Origin: Merzomyia westermanni
Taxonomy: Eukaryota; Arthropoda; Insecta; Diptera; Tephritidae
Direction of reading: 5' to 3'
Assembly: GCA_949987695.1 (NCBI GenBank)
Contig: OX465290.1
Location: 150,322,447 to 150,386,446 of the forward strand
DNA length: 64,000 nt
Shown one piece after another: positions 9,643 to 20,726 of the stretch. Each line of letters begins with the position of its first letter. Position 1 is the first letter of the stretch. A program made the translations under genes and the position numbers. Under the pieces are notes generated by a model that worked only from the letters and a program-made list of their open reading frames with translations, was not told where the DNA came from and ran no database searches.

Positions 9643-12601
9643 GATAAAAACATTTTCCAATACGACAAAACTGAAGATTTGTGGCATAAATGGGGTGAAG
9701 TAAAAATAGATATCTCGGGTTTCGAAGTAATTTCAATGGCCGACGATTTAATATTCATTGGTGGCTCTCGAAACAACAAAGCAATTAATGAAGTTACCAG
9801 CTGGAATTGCAAAACTAAAACATCGAAACGGTTGCCCTCAATGAATGAACCACGAGGTTGGCATAGTGTTGTAATATTAAATGATAAAATATATGCAATT
9901 GGCGGACTGGATGAAGATGTCAGGCATTTAAACTCCGTGGAGATGTAAGTATGAGTTATGTAGGTTTTTATGGGACATCGCTTGCATAAGAAATCAAGCA
10001 GTGATTTCGATCGAACTGCCATCATAAGCGACAGCACAATTCCAACTTCAGATGGCCTCCAGACCATGTTTGCTACGAACATTTGAAATTCGTAATTCTT
10101 AGCCTTCGTGTTTCAAGGATAATGGAGAAAAGTATTGAAAACCCATATCGGAGAGTACTGTTGAGGTTTGTAAAAGGATTCAACACGTGTGGCTGAGGTT
10201 GACACTTGGATTGAAAAGCTTTGTAGATATGAAGTAGTTTTGAAAGAAGTTTCGAAAAATTGTGTTCGCAATGATGAAGGATTCGTTGGCATCCTTGACA
10301 TAATATTTTTAACTAATTTCATCGTAACTATTTTACAATATTGTTATTGACCCGGAAGACTATAACACATTTAAAAAACGGGAGCAAAAATATGAAAAAG
10401 TTCAAAAGGCAAAATTCACTTTAACCGAGAAGGTCGGAGTGAACCCGAAGGTGTTTGAATATAAAAGTAGCCACAAATCCCAAAGTTTTGACGAGAAATA
10501 TATTTAATGATCTCAAACGAAAATATGTTTACAAAACAAAAACAAACAAAAAATACAGTTATACTTTACAAGTTTCTCAACAAAGCAAAGAAGATTTCCT
10601 TCGCAAAAACATTCATGGTTCAACCAGATCTCTACAGCGCCGATGTAATATTCTGGGATGAGGTTGAAATGGCATGTCCTGTAGCGGCGTGGAAGTAATG
10701 TCGGCATCTAATAAAGTTATTTTTCTAAACTCGCAGTCATATTTTAGGGTCTACCCACACTTCTCATATACGAGTACATCTCTTGTATTCACTTCTTACT
10801 CTATTTTCGCACAATTTGCTGAACCCATTGTAATTTTCCGGGCAAAGAACAATGTTGCAGATGACCCTTGTGTAGTTCTACCGATCGGGTCACCTCAAAC
10901 TGTATCCTTTTTTAAGACTTTTAACATAATTAGTGATAATTTGATGAACAAATGCTTCGACAGTCATTTTATGCCTTAATGACCACTTCAGTCTCACCAA
11001 AAGATGCTGAAGACTAGTTAGTCAAAACAATTTCTCGAAACAGAATTTTGTATTTCTTTTGCTTTTCCATCCCTATTTCGGTTACTTTTTAATGGAAATG
11101 GAATATTTTAAATTATTTGTAAACAAGGAAACCCGCATCTTTCGTCTTCTATTCTCTTATTCCTCCTTTTTCTCATTTAGATAGTGTTTCTGTGTGTGTT
11201 TCTTTCTATTCCTATCCCTCAGTCTAATCCTCCCCTGCCCCTTTCGCAATCATACTCCTTTATATAAAAGATCTCTATACCAAATATTACATAGATCGTA
11301 GAAATGGTTGCGGAGTACTATTAATTTAGATTATATCCAAGCGGTTAAGCCCCTTTTTCTCTTAGCCACCATTTTTTAGGAGCGTTGGAGGTTAACCGCA
11401 TGTAACATTTTAAGAACCTTTTCGAAAAATCCCATTTCAATGGGGATTGCCACGACGACTTTCCTTTACAGCGCCTTTTCATGCGGTGCTAGAGACTTAC
11501 TTCTTATAACTCTTTACTAATTTTCAATATTCTACCATGAATACTCGCGGAGATTTGCTGTATGAAACATCCCATACGTATAGATGATGCCACGCCCTGT
11601 TCTCCCTAACAGCCCAGTGTTCTGGAGGTTTTAGAGATTAATCTCGTTTATTTCCATTAAAACTCCCACAGATAAATACCATCTAAATGCCACGCCCGCT
11701 CCTCTCTCATACCTCATCGTCCAGTGGGCCGGATTGTTTATCTTAACCATTCTCCATCCCACTCGAATACGCATAAAAATCAGCCCAAGCTCAGCCACAT
11801 ACAGACGCAAAGAAGAACTTTATATATGTATAAAGATACTTAGGAAAGAAAGTCACCTCAATTTTAATAACAAGACACAGAAACCAAATTTTCTGAAATT
11901 TCCCGTAAGCAAAATCACTTTCTTCGTGAACTGTATGTATGTATGTAAATACTCTTTAAGGTATACCGTTTCTAATGGATGGAAGTCACTAAATGGTATG
12001 ATCGAACCACGTTATGGCGCTGCTGCCGTTGCTTTAAACAATAAAATTTATGTAATAGGCGGATGGAATAACAGTCGGTTAAAATCTGTCGAATGCTATG
12101 ATCCTATAACGGATCGCTGGACCCGATGCGCGGATATGAATGAACCCCATTCTTGTTTCGGTGTAAGTCCAAAATGAACTTGAAAATATGTTGCATTTGT
12201 AAATAATCGATGACTTATCACTCTTTTTCAGGCAACAGCACACAAGGGACAAATATTTGCTGTGTCCGGCTACAATACTCCAAGTGTGGAACGTTACGAT
12301 GCACAGAGAAATGAATGGACTAAGGTTGGATAACAAATATGTATATGTCTACTTATTTTACGATCTAAATCGCCATCACTCTTTGTAGATTTGTTCTTTG
12401 AGTACCAACATTTCAAGAGTTGGATGCATTTCTATCGACAATCAACTCTGGACTGTTGGTGGCGACAATTCAAATCTTGTTTCAGTTTACTCAGATGAAA
12501 ACGATGAATGGATCAGGAGAAGTTCAACCCCTTTTTCTGGAGTGTACTACTGTTTTACTGCACCTAAAGCTGTCTTTCAAACTGAATGTGAAATGAAGTA
12601 A
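9643..12601 (+). CDS. Kelch-domain exons of a BTB-BACK-Kelch gene, copy A (5' exons outside window)
   Basis: Four exons, 9643-9944, 11961-12162, 12232-12324 and 12389-12601, join in frame through GT..AG introns and end at TAA. They encode five Kelch repeats plus a closing strand. The repeat ends are DLIFIGGSR, DKIYAIGGLD, NKIYVIGGWN, GQIFAVSGYN and NQLWTVGGDN. Conserved Tyr and Trp residues occur in units such as VECYDPITDRW. Kelch propellers in BTB-BACK-Kelch proteins bind substrates for Cul3 ubiquitin ligases. The BTB-BACK exons of this copy should lie left of the window. The start is an acceptor (TTGTAG|GAT), not a Met. Compared with copy B, 32 of 35 changed codons alter the amino acid. 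Confidence 0.85.
9945..11960 (+). other. Long intron between Kelch exons 1 and 2 (copy A)
   Basis: The intron begins GTAAGT and ends CTTTAAG. It matches the copy B intron (54658-56683) with few differences. Two short open stretches at 10455-10661 and 10674-10979 persist in both copies; the second differs by an in-frame two-codon change. They have no recognisable domain and may be remnants of an old insertion. No function is claimed. Confidence 0.45.
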
Positions 12602-12913
12602 TGAATGAAAGGAAAAACTACAAATAAATTCGCACAAATTCAAATCTTAACTGGTTTTATACGAAACTTCCTTTTCAATGTATGATGAACTAAGAAATCG
12701 GAAATCGGGATTACTGCAGGCATATCACTTTTATTTTTAAACATGCGTTGGTGCTATTTTATGGTGGTTTATATAACTCCTCTACGTGGCTGACTCGGCT
12801 CCTCTGTTCTAACCACCTTAGGCAGGATACTTGTAGTTGTAGCGATGCTTCACTCTGCCTAGTCGTTGTTGTTGTTGTTGTTAACAGTGCTTCGCCCTGT
12901 CCAATGGGCTCGA

Positions 12914-13312
12914 TCACTCTAAATTGTCATCAGGCTCTTCTAACGGAAGTCCGAGGAAACGCGCAGTTTCCACAGGGTCGGACCAGCGTGATGTAGGTGT
13001 TAGAAGAGTGGGTTCAACTGAACAGGAGAAGAGATGTATGGTATCATGAGGGGACATACCACATGCAGGGCATGTGTTTGGTATGTTGGGGTTAAGTCTG
13101 GATAAGTAAGAGTTTAACCTATTACAATATCCAGAGCGAAGTTGTGCTAGTATGACTCTAGTCTCCCTCGGAAGTACACGCTCCTCTTCAGCCAATTCAG
13201 GTGGTTGAGTATTAATAACGGGATTCACAGGCCGAGATCTGAGAGATCTGTCTACCGACTCGGTGTGGAGGTCATTTAGAGCCCGTCTATGATTCCGCAG
13301 ATCAAACGGCAA
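12914..13312 (-). pseudogene. LINE ORF2 C-terminal segment with CPAC zinc motif (copy A)
   Basis: The 132-codon stretch contains LAQLRSGYCNRLNSYLSRL and the Cys/His motif CPACGMSPHDTIHLFSC, typical of the C-terminus of these LINE polymerases. It ends FLGLPLEEPDDNLE. It is separated from the RT by a frame change near 13330. The 3' untranslated part and (AAC)n tail follow to 12863. Confidence 0.75.
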
Positions 13313-13343
13313 AGAGATATGATGCCGGATCTCATCGTAATGC

Positions 13344-15068
13344 TTACGGAGATGTCTCTGGGGGCGGTGCTACATCCAACAAATGTCGGTTTGGATGACT
13401 AGGTTTATGACAGTTCAGAAGGAACTGTCTACTCAAGAGTTCCGCGTGCTCTTGAACATTGAGCAATTTTGCCTCTTGATGGAGGTGAGACTCAGATGAC
13501 ATAAGCAGGCATCCCGTAGCAGTTCTGATGGCGGTGTTTTGGCAGACTTGCAATTTCCTCCAGTTGGTGTGAGAAAGATTGGGCGACCATATAGGCGCAG
13601 CATAGTCAATAACCGGCCGGCCAATAGCCTTATATGTAGCAAGCAATGTTTCTTTGTCTTTTCCCCAAATACTGCCGGCCAGTGACTTGAGGATCTTATT
13701 GCGGCTCTGTACCTTTGAGGCTATTGCGGTGGCATGACCAGCGAAGGTGATGTCAAATGTCACACCCAAGATTTTTGGGTGGTTGCAAGTAGGTAGAGGT
13801 ACTTCGGCTACGTGGACATTCAACTCTTGCCCCATCTGCGCATTCCATGTAGTAAACAGGGTCGCCGTCGATTTAGTCGGAGATAGGGTCAGATTACGCT
13901 CGGTGAAGAAGCTGGAAAGGTCATGGAGGTAACTGTTGATTCTTATACAGAGTTCGTCAATGGAGGAACCCTTGCCCGAGGCCATTATCGTGCAGGCGTC
14001 AGCGTAGGAAACAATGGAGACTCCCTCTGGTGGGGGGGGAGGGGCGAAGTCTCGAAATATAGAAATTAAACAAAAGGGGAGAGAGAACACCACCTTGCGG
14101 CACCCCTTGTTTTATTCTTCGTGGTCTAGATTTCTTGTCCGTGAATTTGACTGTTGGCTGTCGACCATTAAGGTAATTAGCGGTCCACCTCTTAAGTCCG
14201 GCAGGGAGCGGTGTCTCATCCAGATCTCGGAGGAGAGTGGCGTCATTGGTTGAGTGGCATTTGACAGATCAAGTGCTACGAGAACCGTCCTATGGTTTGG
14301 TGGATGTTGATTCAAACCGTTGTTAATCTGCGTTGTAATGGCGTTCAAAGCGGATGTCGTGCTGTGATTTTTGCGAAAACCATGTTGATGATTGGCCAAT
14401 TTTAGATTTGTAACGAAGTAAGGAAGCAGAATGGACTCTAGTAATTTCGCTACCGGCGAAAGGAGGGATATCGGACGATAAGACTCTCCTAGGTCCGCCG
14501 GCTTCCCTGGTTTTAGTAGGGGAACTACAATCGCTTGTTTCCATATCTCAGGTATAACGAAGGTAGTTAGAGAGAGATTGAAGAGAGCCGCTAAATAATT
14601 CTGTCCTTCATGGCCAAGGTGTTTGATCATCTTCATGGCAATTCCGTCGGGTCCGATGGATTTTGAGGGTTTGGCCTTCATTATGGCTTCCTTAACCTCT
14701 GCGACTGAGATGGCAATGGGCGCAGTAGAGTGTTTGTGTTTGCGCGCACGTCGGAAGGCTCTTCTCTTAGGCCTATCCGCAGGTGGATGCATTATAAACA
14801 GCCGGCAAAAGGAGCTCGCGCATTTCCTGGCGTTCGATTTGACGCTGTCGCCGAAAGCAATGGCGACCTTGTCTTTGGTCGGATTGGATAGGGCCTTGAC
14901 AGTCGACCATAATTTGCCGACTCCGCCGGAGAGGTTGCATGTCTCAAGGTGTTGTTTCCACTTGGTCGGCTTGTGTTCGTTGACAATCCTACGGATTTCC
15001 GCATTGAGGTCTTTTATTCTGGGATCTGCGGGATTGATGAGTCTCACTTGGTCACGTTCTCTTGCCAT
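13344..15068 (-). pseudogene. LINE reverse transcriptase (copy A, frameshifted, YADA active site)
   Basis: The N-terminal RT half (15068-14112) contains PSKSIGPDGIAMKMIKHLG, WKQAIVVPLLKPGK, YRPISLLSPVAKLLESIL, HGFRKNHST and the motif A segment VALDLSNA, where the frame is then lost. The second half (14093-13344) has VSYADACTIMASG. The catalytic YADD box has become YADA in copy A; copy B keeps YADD. The thumb region HPKILGVTFD and IWSPNLSHTNWRKLQ follow. The element cannot encode an active enzyme. Confidence 0.8.
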
Positions 15069-15497
15069 CGGCGCAGCTTCTGCCGGGAAATTCGGACGAA
15101 TTTCTGGTATTCTGCCAGCAGGAATAAAGCGGCATGAGGCTGAATCGATGATCTTGCGAAACTCTCTTTCGCCTTTGCGTACGTCCGTTGGAGTGGGTAA
15201 GGCAGCGAAGGAGCGCTCTGTATATTCAGTAAAGCGGTCCCAGTCCGCTTTGGTGAAGTTGTATATGTTATTTTATCAGTCGTTATGAAGTCGGTCGGTC
15301 GTTCAACAGAGAGTACGATAGGTAGGTGGTCTGAAGCTAATGTAAGCATCGGTCGCCAGATGACGAAGTTAATGAGGCCCGCGCTCTGGCGAACTGTGAC
15401 AGTTGCCTGCCACCCTGGTGGGGGCATCTCCATTGACTGTACAGAATGCCGAGTTATCTATTTGGTCTGCAATTGCGTGTCCTCTGCTGTCGGCTGG

Positions 15498-15962
15498 CTA
15501 GTTGGAGTGCCAGAGATCGTGATGCGCGTTGAAGTCGCCTAGGATTAGACGGTTATCGCCCCTTAGCAACGCACTAATGTCGGGATGATAATCTCTAGGA
15601 CAACACGTGACAGGAATATAGATGTTTATGATTTGCAGATCGGCGTCTCCTGACCGGACTGCTATGCCTTGGCATTCTAAGGTAGAGTCCCTGGGGTCGA
15701 CGTCAGGGGAAAATATATTAAATTGTACAGTGTGATGTGTAATGAACGCAAGGCCACCCCCAAGACCGCTGGGACGGTCTTTTCGATGTACATTATACCC
15801 ATCACAAGTTCGTAAGTCCGATCTCGTGTTCAATTTTGTCTCTTGTATCGCGGCGATTTTGATGTTGTGCGTCTTCATAAAGTCAGTTATCTCCGCGATC
15901 TTTCCAGCTAATCCGTTACAGTTCAGCTGCAGAATTTTGAAGTGTGTAGGGGGCGGACACAC
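15498..15962 (-). pseudogene. LINE APE-type endonuclease domain (copy A)
   Basis: The 154-codon stretch shows the classic motif series FKILQLNCNGL, IAAIQETKLN, GLAFITHHTV, LQIINIYIP and LILGDFNAHHDLWHS. These carry the Asn, Glu and Asp/Asn residues of the exonuclease-endonuclease-phosphatase fold that nicks target DNA. It breaks before the SNHLPI-like final motif, which continues in another frame (LASDHLPIVLSVERPTD near 15310). In copy B most of this domain is deleted. Confidence 0.8.
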
Positions 15963-16159
15963 TAGGCGTGAGGGACGGATGCGTTTGCCTAGGTGGAGGT
16001 AGGCTAAGGCCTAAACTATGACGCAGTCTAGAGTTGATAGCGCCATGGCCGATGTTGTCTGGCGTGGAGGGCGGCTGTGTACTGCAACAGGGGGCTATGA
16101 ACGAATCCGTCCAGAGGTTACTGCTTGCGAGCCCAGAGCACATAAGGGTGTGGCACAGG

Positions 16160-17023
16160 TCAAGGCAATTGTTGCACTTGACCGATGTCGCAGGCGTATA
16201 CAATCTTTGCCGACAAACGGTGCACGTGGTGAAAGGTACTAGGAGGTGGTGTTCCTGACCCACGTGCAGGCTGGAAGCAGGGGGGGGGGGGCATTAGGGG
16301 CAGAGACAGAGGGGACTGACGCTCGGCGATGCTCATATCTGAACGATTTCGGAGGGGATAGGAGTGTTGAGCGGCCGTGTGAGATGGAGACGCTGGTGGG
16401 CGTGAGCGACAGTCGGGAGTGGGTGAGGCAGGGATGGCAGCGGTGCTGCCAGTCGTATAGACTGAGCCACTATTGTGACTATTGGAAGTAAGTAAAAGCG
16501 GTAAGGGAGTGCCAGAGCGGCGACTACCGCGGGACGTCCTTGGACGTGTACAGCAAGGTGCCTCAAAAGTACTAAAGAAAGTACGGGGTCTGTGGATGGC
16601 AGGGTTAAGCCCTGAACATCCAGATTTATATAACCATCTCTTACACTTGGCGCATTGTACCGAATACGACCGCTTAATATAAATTTTCCTCCAGCAAACG
16701 CAGCAGATGCAGTCTCTTGGTCCAGGATTGGGTTCGACCCCAGCCCGTAACAAGAGACAATGGAGCAACCCAGCTGCAAGGGTTTGCTCCGAGGATGACA
16801 ATTTAAGGGTGTGACGGGACAGATTGGACAGGGTTACACTGAAATAACAGCCCTTGGCCGGGTGAAAAAAACCCAGGTCATTCCGGTGCGATAGAACCGG
16901 CTGTTGTGGGAATGACGTTGTCATCAAATCATTCACACGACACTCGGGTGTTGAAGGTGTTTGTACAAGATCTTGACGGATCAATATCTGCCAGAGGGCT
17001 ATCATTCCTGCAACATTCCCCAA
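16160..17023 (-). pseudogene. LINE ORF1 with 2A-like motif and PHD-like zinc fingers (copy A)
   Basis: The 287-codon reading has a hydrophobic run LLHCLLLRA followed by GVEPNPGP at residues 95-102 (16718-16741). This matches the NPGP core of 2A-like ribosome-skipping peptides, which several LINE groups carry near the N-terminus. A Cys-rich finger then follows (CICCVCWRK..., CAKCKRWLYKSGC), resembling a PHD finger. A second finger (CTVCRQRLY..., CNNCLDLCH) sits in another frame at about 16080-16260. The true start is uncertain because the first Met lies near the element's 5' end. A frameshift separates this part from the endonuclease. Confidence 0.65.
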
Positions 17024-17039
17024 AGCACGAAATGAAAGT

Positions 17040-18426
17040 CCTAACCGGATATTAATCCAGTGCGTTAAGGTAGCCTAAAAATGTCGACGAGTTAAAGAAT
17101 CAATTTCCATATTTAACTCAGACTAAGATTAAAAGGTGGTTAGGTCTTTATGGATCTCAAATGAAAGTTTTCTTTAACACATTTATTTTAATTATTTTGT
17201 TTCCTTCGCGTTTTAGTTGCGGACAACAAAAGTACGTGTAAGATAGTCTGCTGTGTAAAATCATGCTCTCATCTAACCCGTTTCGAAAAATGGCGGGACA
17301 AACAAATGTTCACTTAAAGAGCTTTCTTTTTTGGAAAAGTGGTGCACTGATTGGGTTTTCCAATCTTTTCCGAGCTTTGCATTCTGAGTTAAGGCATTCA
17401 TCAACTCTCTGTCAGAAGTTAAGTAAGAAAAGCCTTTTTTCAACCAATTTTTGAAATTGCATGGTTTTCAACAATTGTTTGAGGAAGCTCTGCGCCAGAG
17501 CGTTTTTGAACCAACAGTCGAGATAGTACGATACTCTACGCAGTAGATGTCATCAGTAAATAAACTAGAAATACATTCATGTTTCGAAAATATTTTGTTT
17601 TTTAAATATGTTTTCAGTTTTAATTTATGGTATGTGGGCATTTAACTTAAACCTCGAATACAATTATTTATGTAAATATCCTGGCGATTTCAAACAATTT
17701 CAACAATTCAAAAAGTAATAATGCCGTTTTACAAGATACTTGTATTATATTGTTGTTATGTATACACATCAATATATATGTAAATACGTTCTATATATGC
17801 GAGTACGTTACGATAAGCTACTGTTCAATGGTTCGTCACTATTTTTTGAAGGTGAAACTTTTGAAAATTGGTAGGTATTACTTATAAACGTATGCATTTG
17901 AAAGAATTGATCTATTTTTTTATGTGCAATCGGTTTTTACATTTGCCATTAGTTGTTGTTTGAAAATATTTGCTTGCTTGAAATACCGATGTTGATTACG
18001 TTCAGTTAAATATTTGTTGAACTTTTCTCTACTTAAATTAAAATAAAAATTAAGAGATTTTGTTTAGCTGCTGTTTTTGCTGTTGGTTTCCGCTCAATTT
18101 ATTCTGCTATATTTTGTGTTTTGTTGAATATTGATTATTAAGTTTAAATTAAAAGCGTTTCAAGTGTAGTTGTTCTTATAACAACAAATTGTTCTTATTC
18201 TGTTTGTAAAATTGCTTGCAAGTTACTAGTTTTGTTGTTATTGCAACAGCATTTTCTAGGCTTGACTTTGTTTTGCTTGTTTTTCGAATACAAATTTTGT
18301 TGTAAATTTATTTTAAGTTTTTGGTTTTCTCACTTTTTTTACTTCAACTGCTTGTTTTCCCGCTCGTTCTCGTCCTTTTCTACTTCACACACGCCTCTGC
18401 TGCACTTCAAACACTCCTACACCGCT
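17040..18426. other. AT-rich intergenic stretch 3' of citrate synthase (copy A)
   Basis: No gene is recognised. The stretch lies between the LINE 5' end and the citrate synthase stop, so it may hold that gene's 3' untranslated region. T-rich and TTG-rich runs dominate 18050-18430. It matches copy B (62440-63836) closely. Confidence 0.4.
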
Positions 18427-19920
18427 TTACTTTTGCACCATCTTCATCAACATATCGGTTGATAAGGACTTGGGTCTCTCAATTGGTAAACCTAACGCGC
18501 GATCCCAAACCAATGAAGCCAGCACGCCGAGCGCACGTGATACGCCAAACAATACAGTGTAGTAGTTCATCTCCTTCATGCCATAGTATTGCAACAGCAC
18601 ACCAGAGTGAGCGTCCACATTGGGCCAGGGGTTCTTAACCTTGCCGGTTTCGGTAAGAATTGGTGGCACGATCTTGTAGATTTTCGATACCATTTGGAAG
18701 AGATCATCCTCTGGCAGGTGTTTAAGTGCGAACTCACGCTGGCAGGTGTAGCGTGGATCGGTCTTGCGGAGCACAGCATGACCATAGCCGGGAACAACCT
18801 AAAAGTTGATAAAACGAAAAAAAATTACAAATTTTATAAATTTCAGTAACAAACATTTGAAATGAGGGCGATTTTCCTCACAGCCGCCAATTTCTTTTTT
18901 TTTTTAAATCGAAACGTTACTCACATGTCCTGACTTAAGCGTCTTCCAGACATAATCCTTCAATTGATCCTCTGATGGATTGGCGCCCAACTCCTTTTGC
19001 AATTTGCGCAACCACACCAGCACTTCCTGATTGGCCAAACCGTGCAATGGACCAGCCAAACCATTCAAGCCGGCAGCGAAGGAGAGGTAAGGATCACTCA
19101 ATGCGGAACCAACCAAATGCACTGTATGTGCAGATACATTGCCACCCTCGTGATCGCTGTGAATGGTCAGATAGAGGCGCATCAGTTCGGTGAATTTGGG
19201 ATTGTCATAACACAACATTTTGACAAAGTTAGCGGACCAATCTTGACTAGAGTCGACTGATTTGGAGCCTTTGCCGCCACGATAGGTATTGCAGTATATA
19301 GTTGCGGCTACGACAGGCAGTTTAGCAATCAAGTCCATGCTATCCTCGTATACATATTCCCAGTACTTGGATTTGTGTACACCCTGCAGTGGAAAAAAAG
19401 AATTTACAAAGTAATTTACAACACTAATGATTGTCGGTAGTCAAGCTAAGTGACTGTCTGAACTCTGTGAAGCTACTACAAATCCTTGCAAACCGGCTGC
19501 GTAATCTATTATATTAATACAGAGAGTTCGACACCCACTTAGCTCTTAGCAAACAACTCTTCTCACCTCTGAGTAAGCCTTGGCAAATTTACTGCCACGA
19601 TTTAGTGCGGTGATGGCGCATGCGAATTGTGACATTGGATGTAATGTGGTGGGCATGTTATTCAACATAGTCGCCACATGTTGTGGCAGTGCAGCGCGTG
19701 AAGCCCACTCCTTCGACAGTTGTTTTACTTGTGCGCTGGTTGGCACATCACCAGTAAGCAATAACCAGAAGAGGCCTTCAAGGCAAGGGCTCTTCACCAC
19801 CATCAGCCTTGGGTAATACATTTTAGCATTCGGAAATGGATATACCACGGAACCTTCACCGGCATCCAACACAGCCTTTCGCAAACGAGGCCCTTAATGC
19901 CACACATACCACCGTACATC
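18427..19920 (-). pseudogene. Mitochondrial-type citrate synthase, three 3' exons; most 5' visible exon frameshifted
   Basis: Exons 19567-19920, 18925-19383 and 18427-18798 join in frame with GT..AG introns. The encoded protein condenses acetyl-CoA and oxaloacetate in the TCA cycle. Family catalytic residues are present: His in GPLHGLANQEV, His in PGYGHAVLRKTDPR and Asp in NVDAHSGVLLQYYG. The last two exons are open. In 19567-19920 the family sequence is spread over three frames: MYGGMCGIKGLVCE, then AVLDAGEG, then FRGISISEC with a stop at 19823-19825, then EGLFWLLLTGD. This implies at least three indels. No 5' exon with a targeting peptide is seen to 24 kb. Either it is a recent pseudogene or this exon has assembly errors. 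The likely fly orthologue is kdn-like. Confidence 0.85.
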
Positions 19921-20726
19921 TGGAAGAAGAGTAAGAAAATCAATTCTTGGTTGAAAATTATTTAAAATACCCGTATTTCTTGTAAATAATTCAATAACTG
20001 TCTTTATAGTGCAGAACCTTGAGGACCGGAAATGCGTCGGATAAAAATAAAAGAAAATAAGAACAAACTCTTAACTTTAACCGCAAGATGACCAAGTTAT
20101 ATGGCCACGATCAGGACACGAACGTTTAGAGTCATACTTATTCATAACAATCGAATCCAATATCTTACGTTTTGGTCATGATCTTAGGAATTTGGGAGTT
20201 TTGAATACTTATCAATTTTAAGGATTCCAACTCTTAAAACACATTTCTGCGTGGTAAAACCAGTCCAATACTTGGGTTATGCGACTCAGTCCTCAAGAAG
20301 TGTTAAACTCATCTTTGTCTAAAGTACTTCGGTGGGAGCAGCAAACGTGTTTCTAAAATTCAAAAGTTAATTTACGAAGTTGAGTAAATATCTGAAAGCT
20401 TAAAATAATTAGCCAAAGAGCTTAGTTTTAATTATTAGAACCTAGAGTTCCTTAGAAGTTCATCCGTTAATGAGTTCGTTGAAATCGCCAAGTGTGATTT
20501 GGGACGGCCTCAGTAGAGCATCGTTTAATTTGGTAAAAAAAGAACATAAATGGTGTATCTTAACTAGCAATAATGTACTAAGTGCAGTCAAGTCCTGAAA
20601 TGGTATAATAACTTTGGTAGGGTGTTTGTAAGTATGGGAAGAGGAAGAACAGATAATACCAAAATGATCAGGACGATGAGCTGAGTTTATTTGGCTTATT
20701 TGAAGGCAAACCATTGATTACCTCTA
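19921..20726. other. Unassigned stretch upstream of citrate synthase fragment
   Basis: No exon, signal peptide or repeat is recognised. Missing 5' citrate synthase exons would be expected on this side (minus strand, higher coordinates), but none is evident. Confidence 0.35.

Larger units (their letters stand above)
12863..16990 (-). mobile_element. Non-LTR retrotransposon (CR1/jockey-like group) with 2A-like ORF1 (copy A)
   Basis: Read on the minus strand, the element runs 5' to 3' from about 16990 down to a (GTT)5 tract at 12863-12880, which is an (AAC)n tail. ORF1 (16160-17023) is followed by an APE endonuclease (15498-15962) and reverse transcriptase pieces (15068-14112, 14093-13344). The C-terminal zinc region is at 13312-12914. 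Frameshifts and altered catalytic residues show it is dead. The related nested copy at 60017-60947 confirms an (AAC)n-tailed 3' end by its target-site duplication. Clade assignment is from domain layout and not from a phylogeny. Confidence 0.8.
1..18590 (+). repeat. Segmental duplication, copy A (left end outside window)
   Basis: Base 1 matches base 39397, and the match continues collinearly in the same orientation until the window ends (18431 matches 63841). The offset changes from 39396 to 45410 because of insertions and deletions. Non-coding stretches such as 9945-10330 differ from their partner at roughly 2 percent of sites. The unit includes four Kelch exons and citrate synthase, so it is not merely a mobile element. 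The true left edge is not visible, and nor is the right edge, because the partner runs off the end. It could be a real tandem duplication, or two haplotypes placed in series by the assembler; sequence alone does not settle this. Confidence 0.93.

Noticed and set aside
9618..10082. Minus-strand 154-codon open stretch over the first Kelch exon
   Set aside because: It is antisense to an exon with conserved Kelch motifs and correct splice sites on the plus strand.
12863..12880. GTT microsatellite as an independent simple repeat
   Set aside because: The same tract ends every copy of this LINE and its mini-elements (57593, 60017, 59393), so it is the element's (AAC)n tail.
14623..15288. A 221-codon plus-strand open stretch
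   Set aside because: It lies antisense to the LINE reverse transcriptase, which has clear motifs on the minus strand. The plus reading has none.
18232..18638. Plus-strand open stretches rich in Phe and Leu next to citrate synthase
   Set aside because: They overlap the minus-strand citrate synthase exon and T-rich 3' sequence, and they lack domain features. They are shadows of the other strand.
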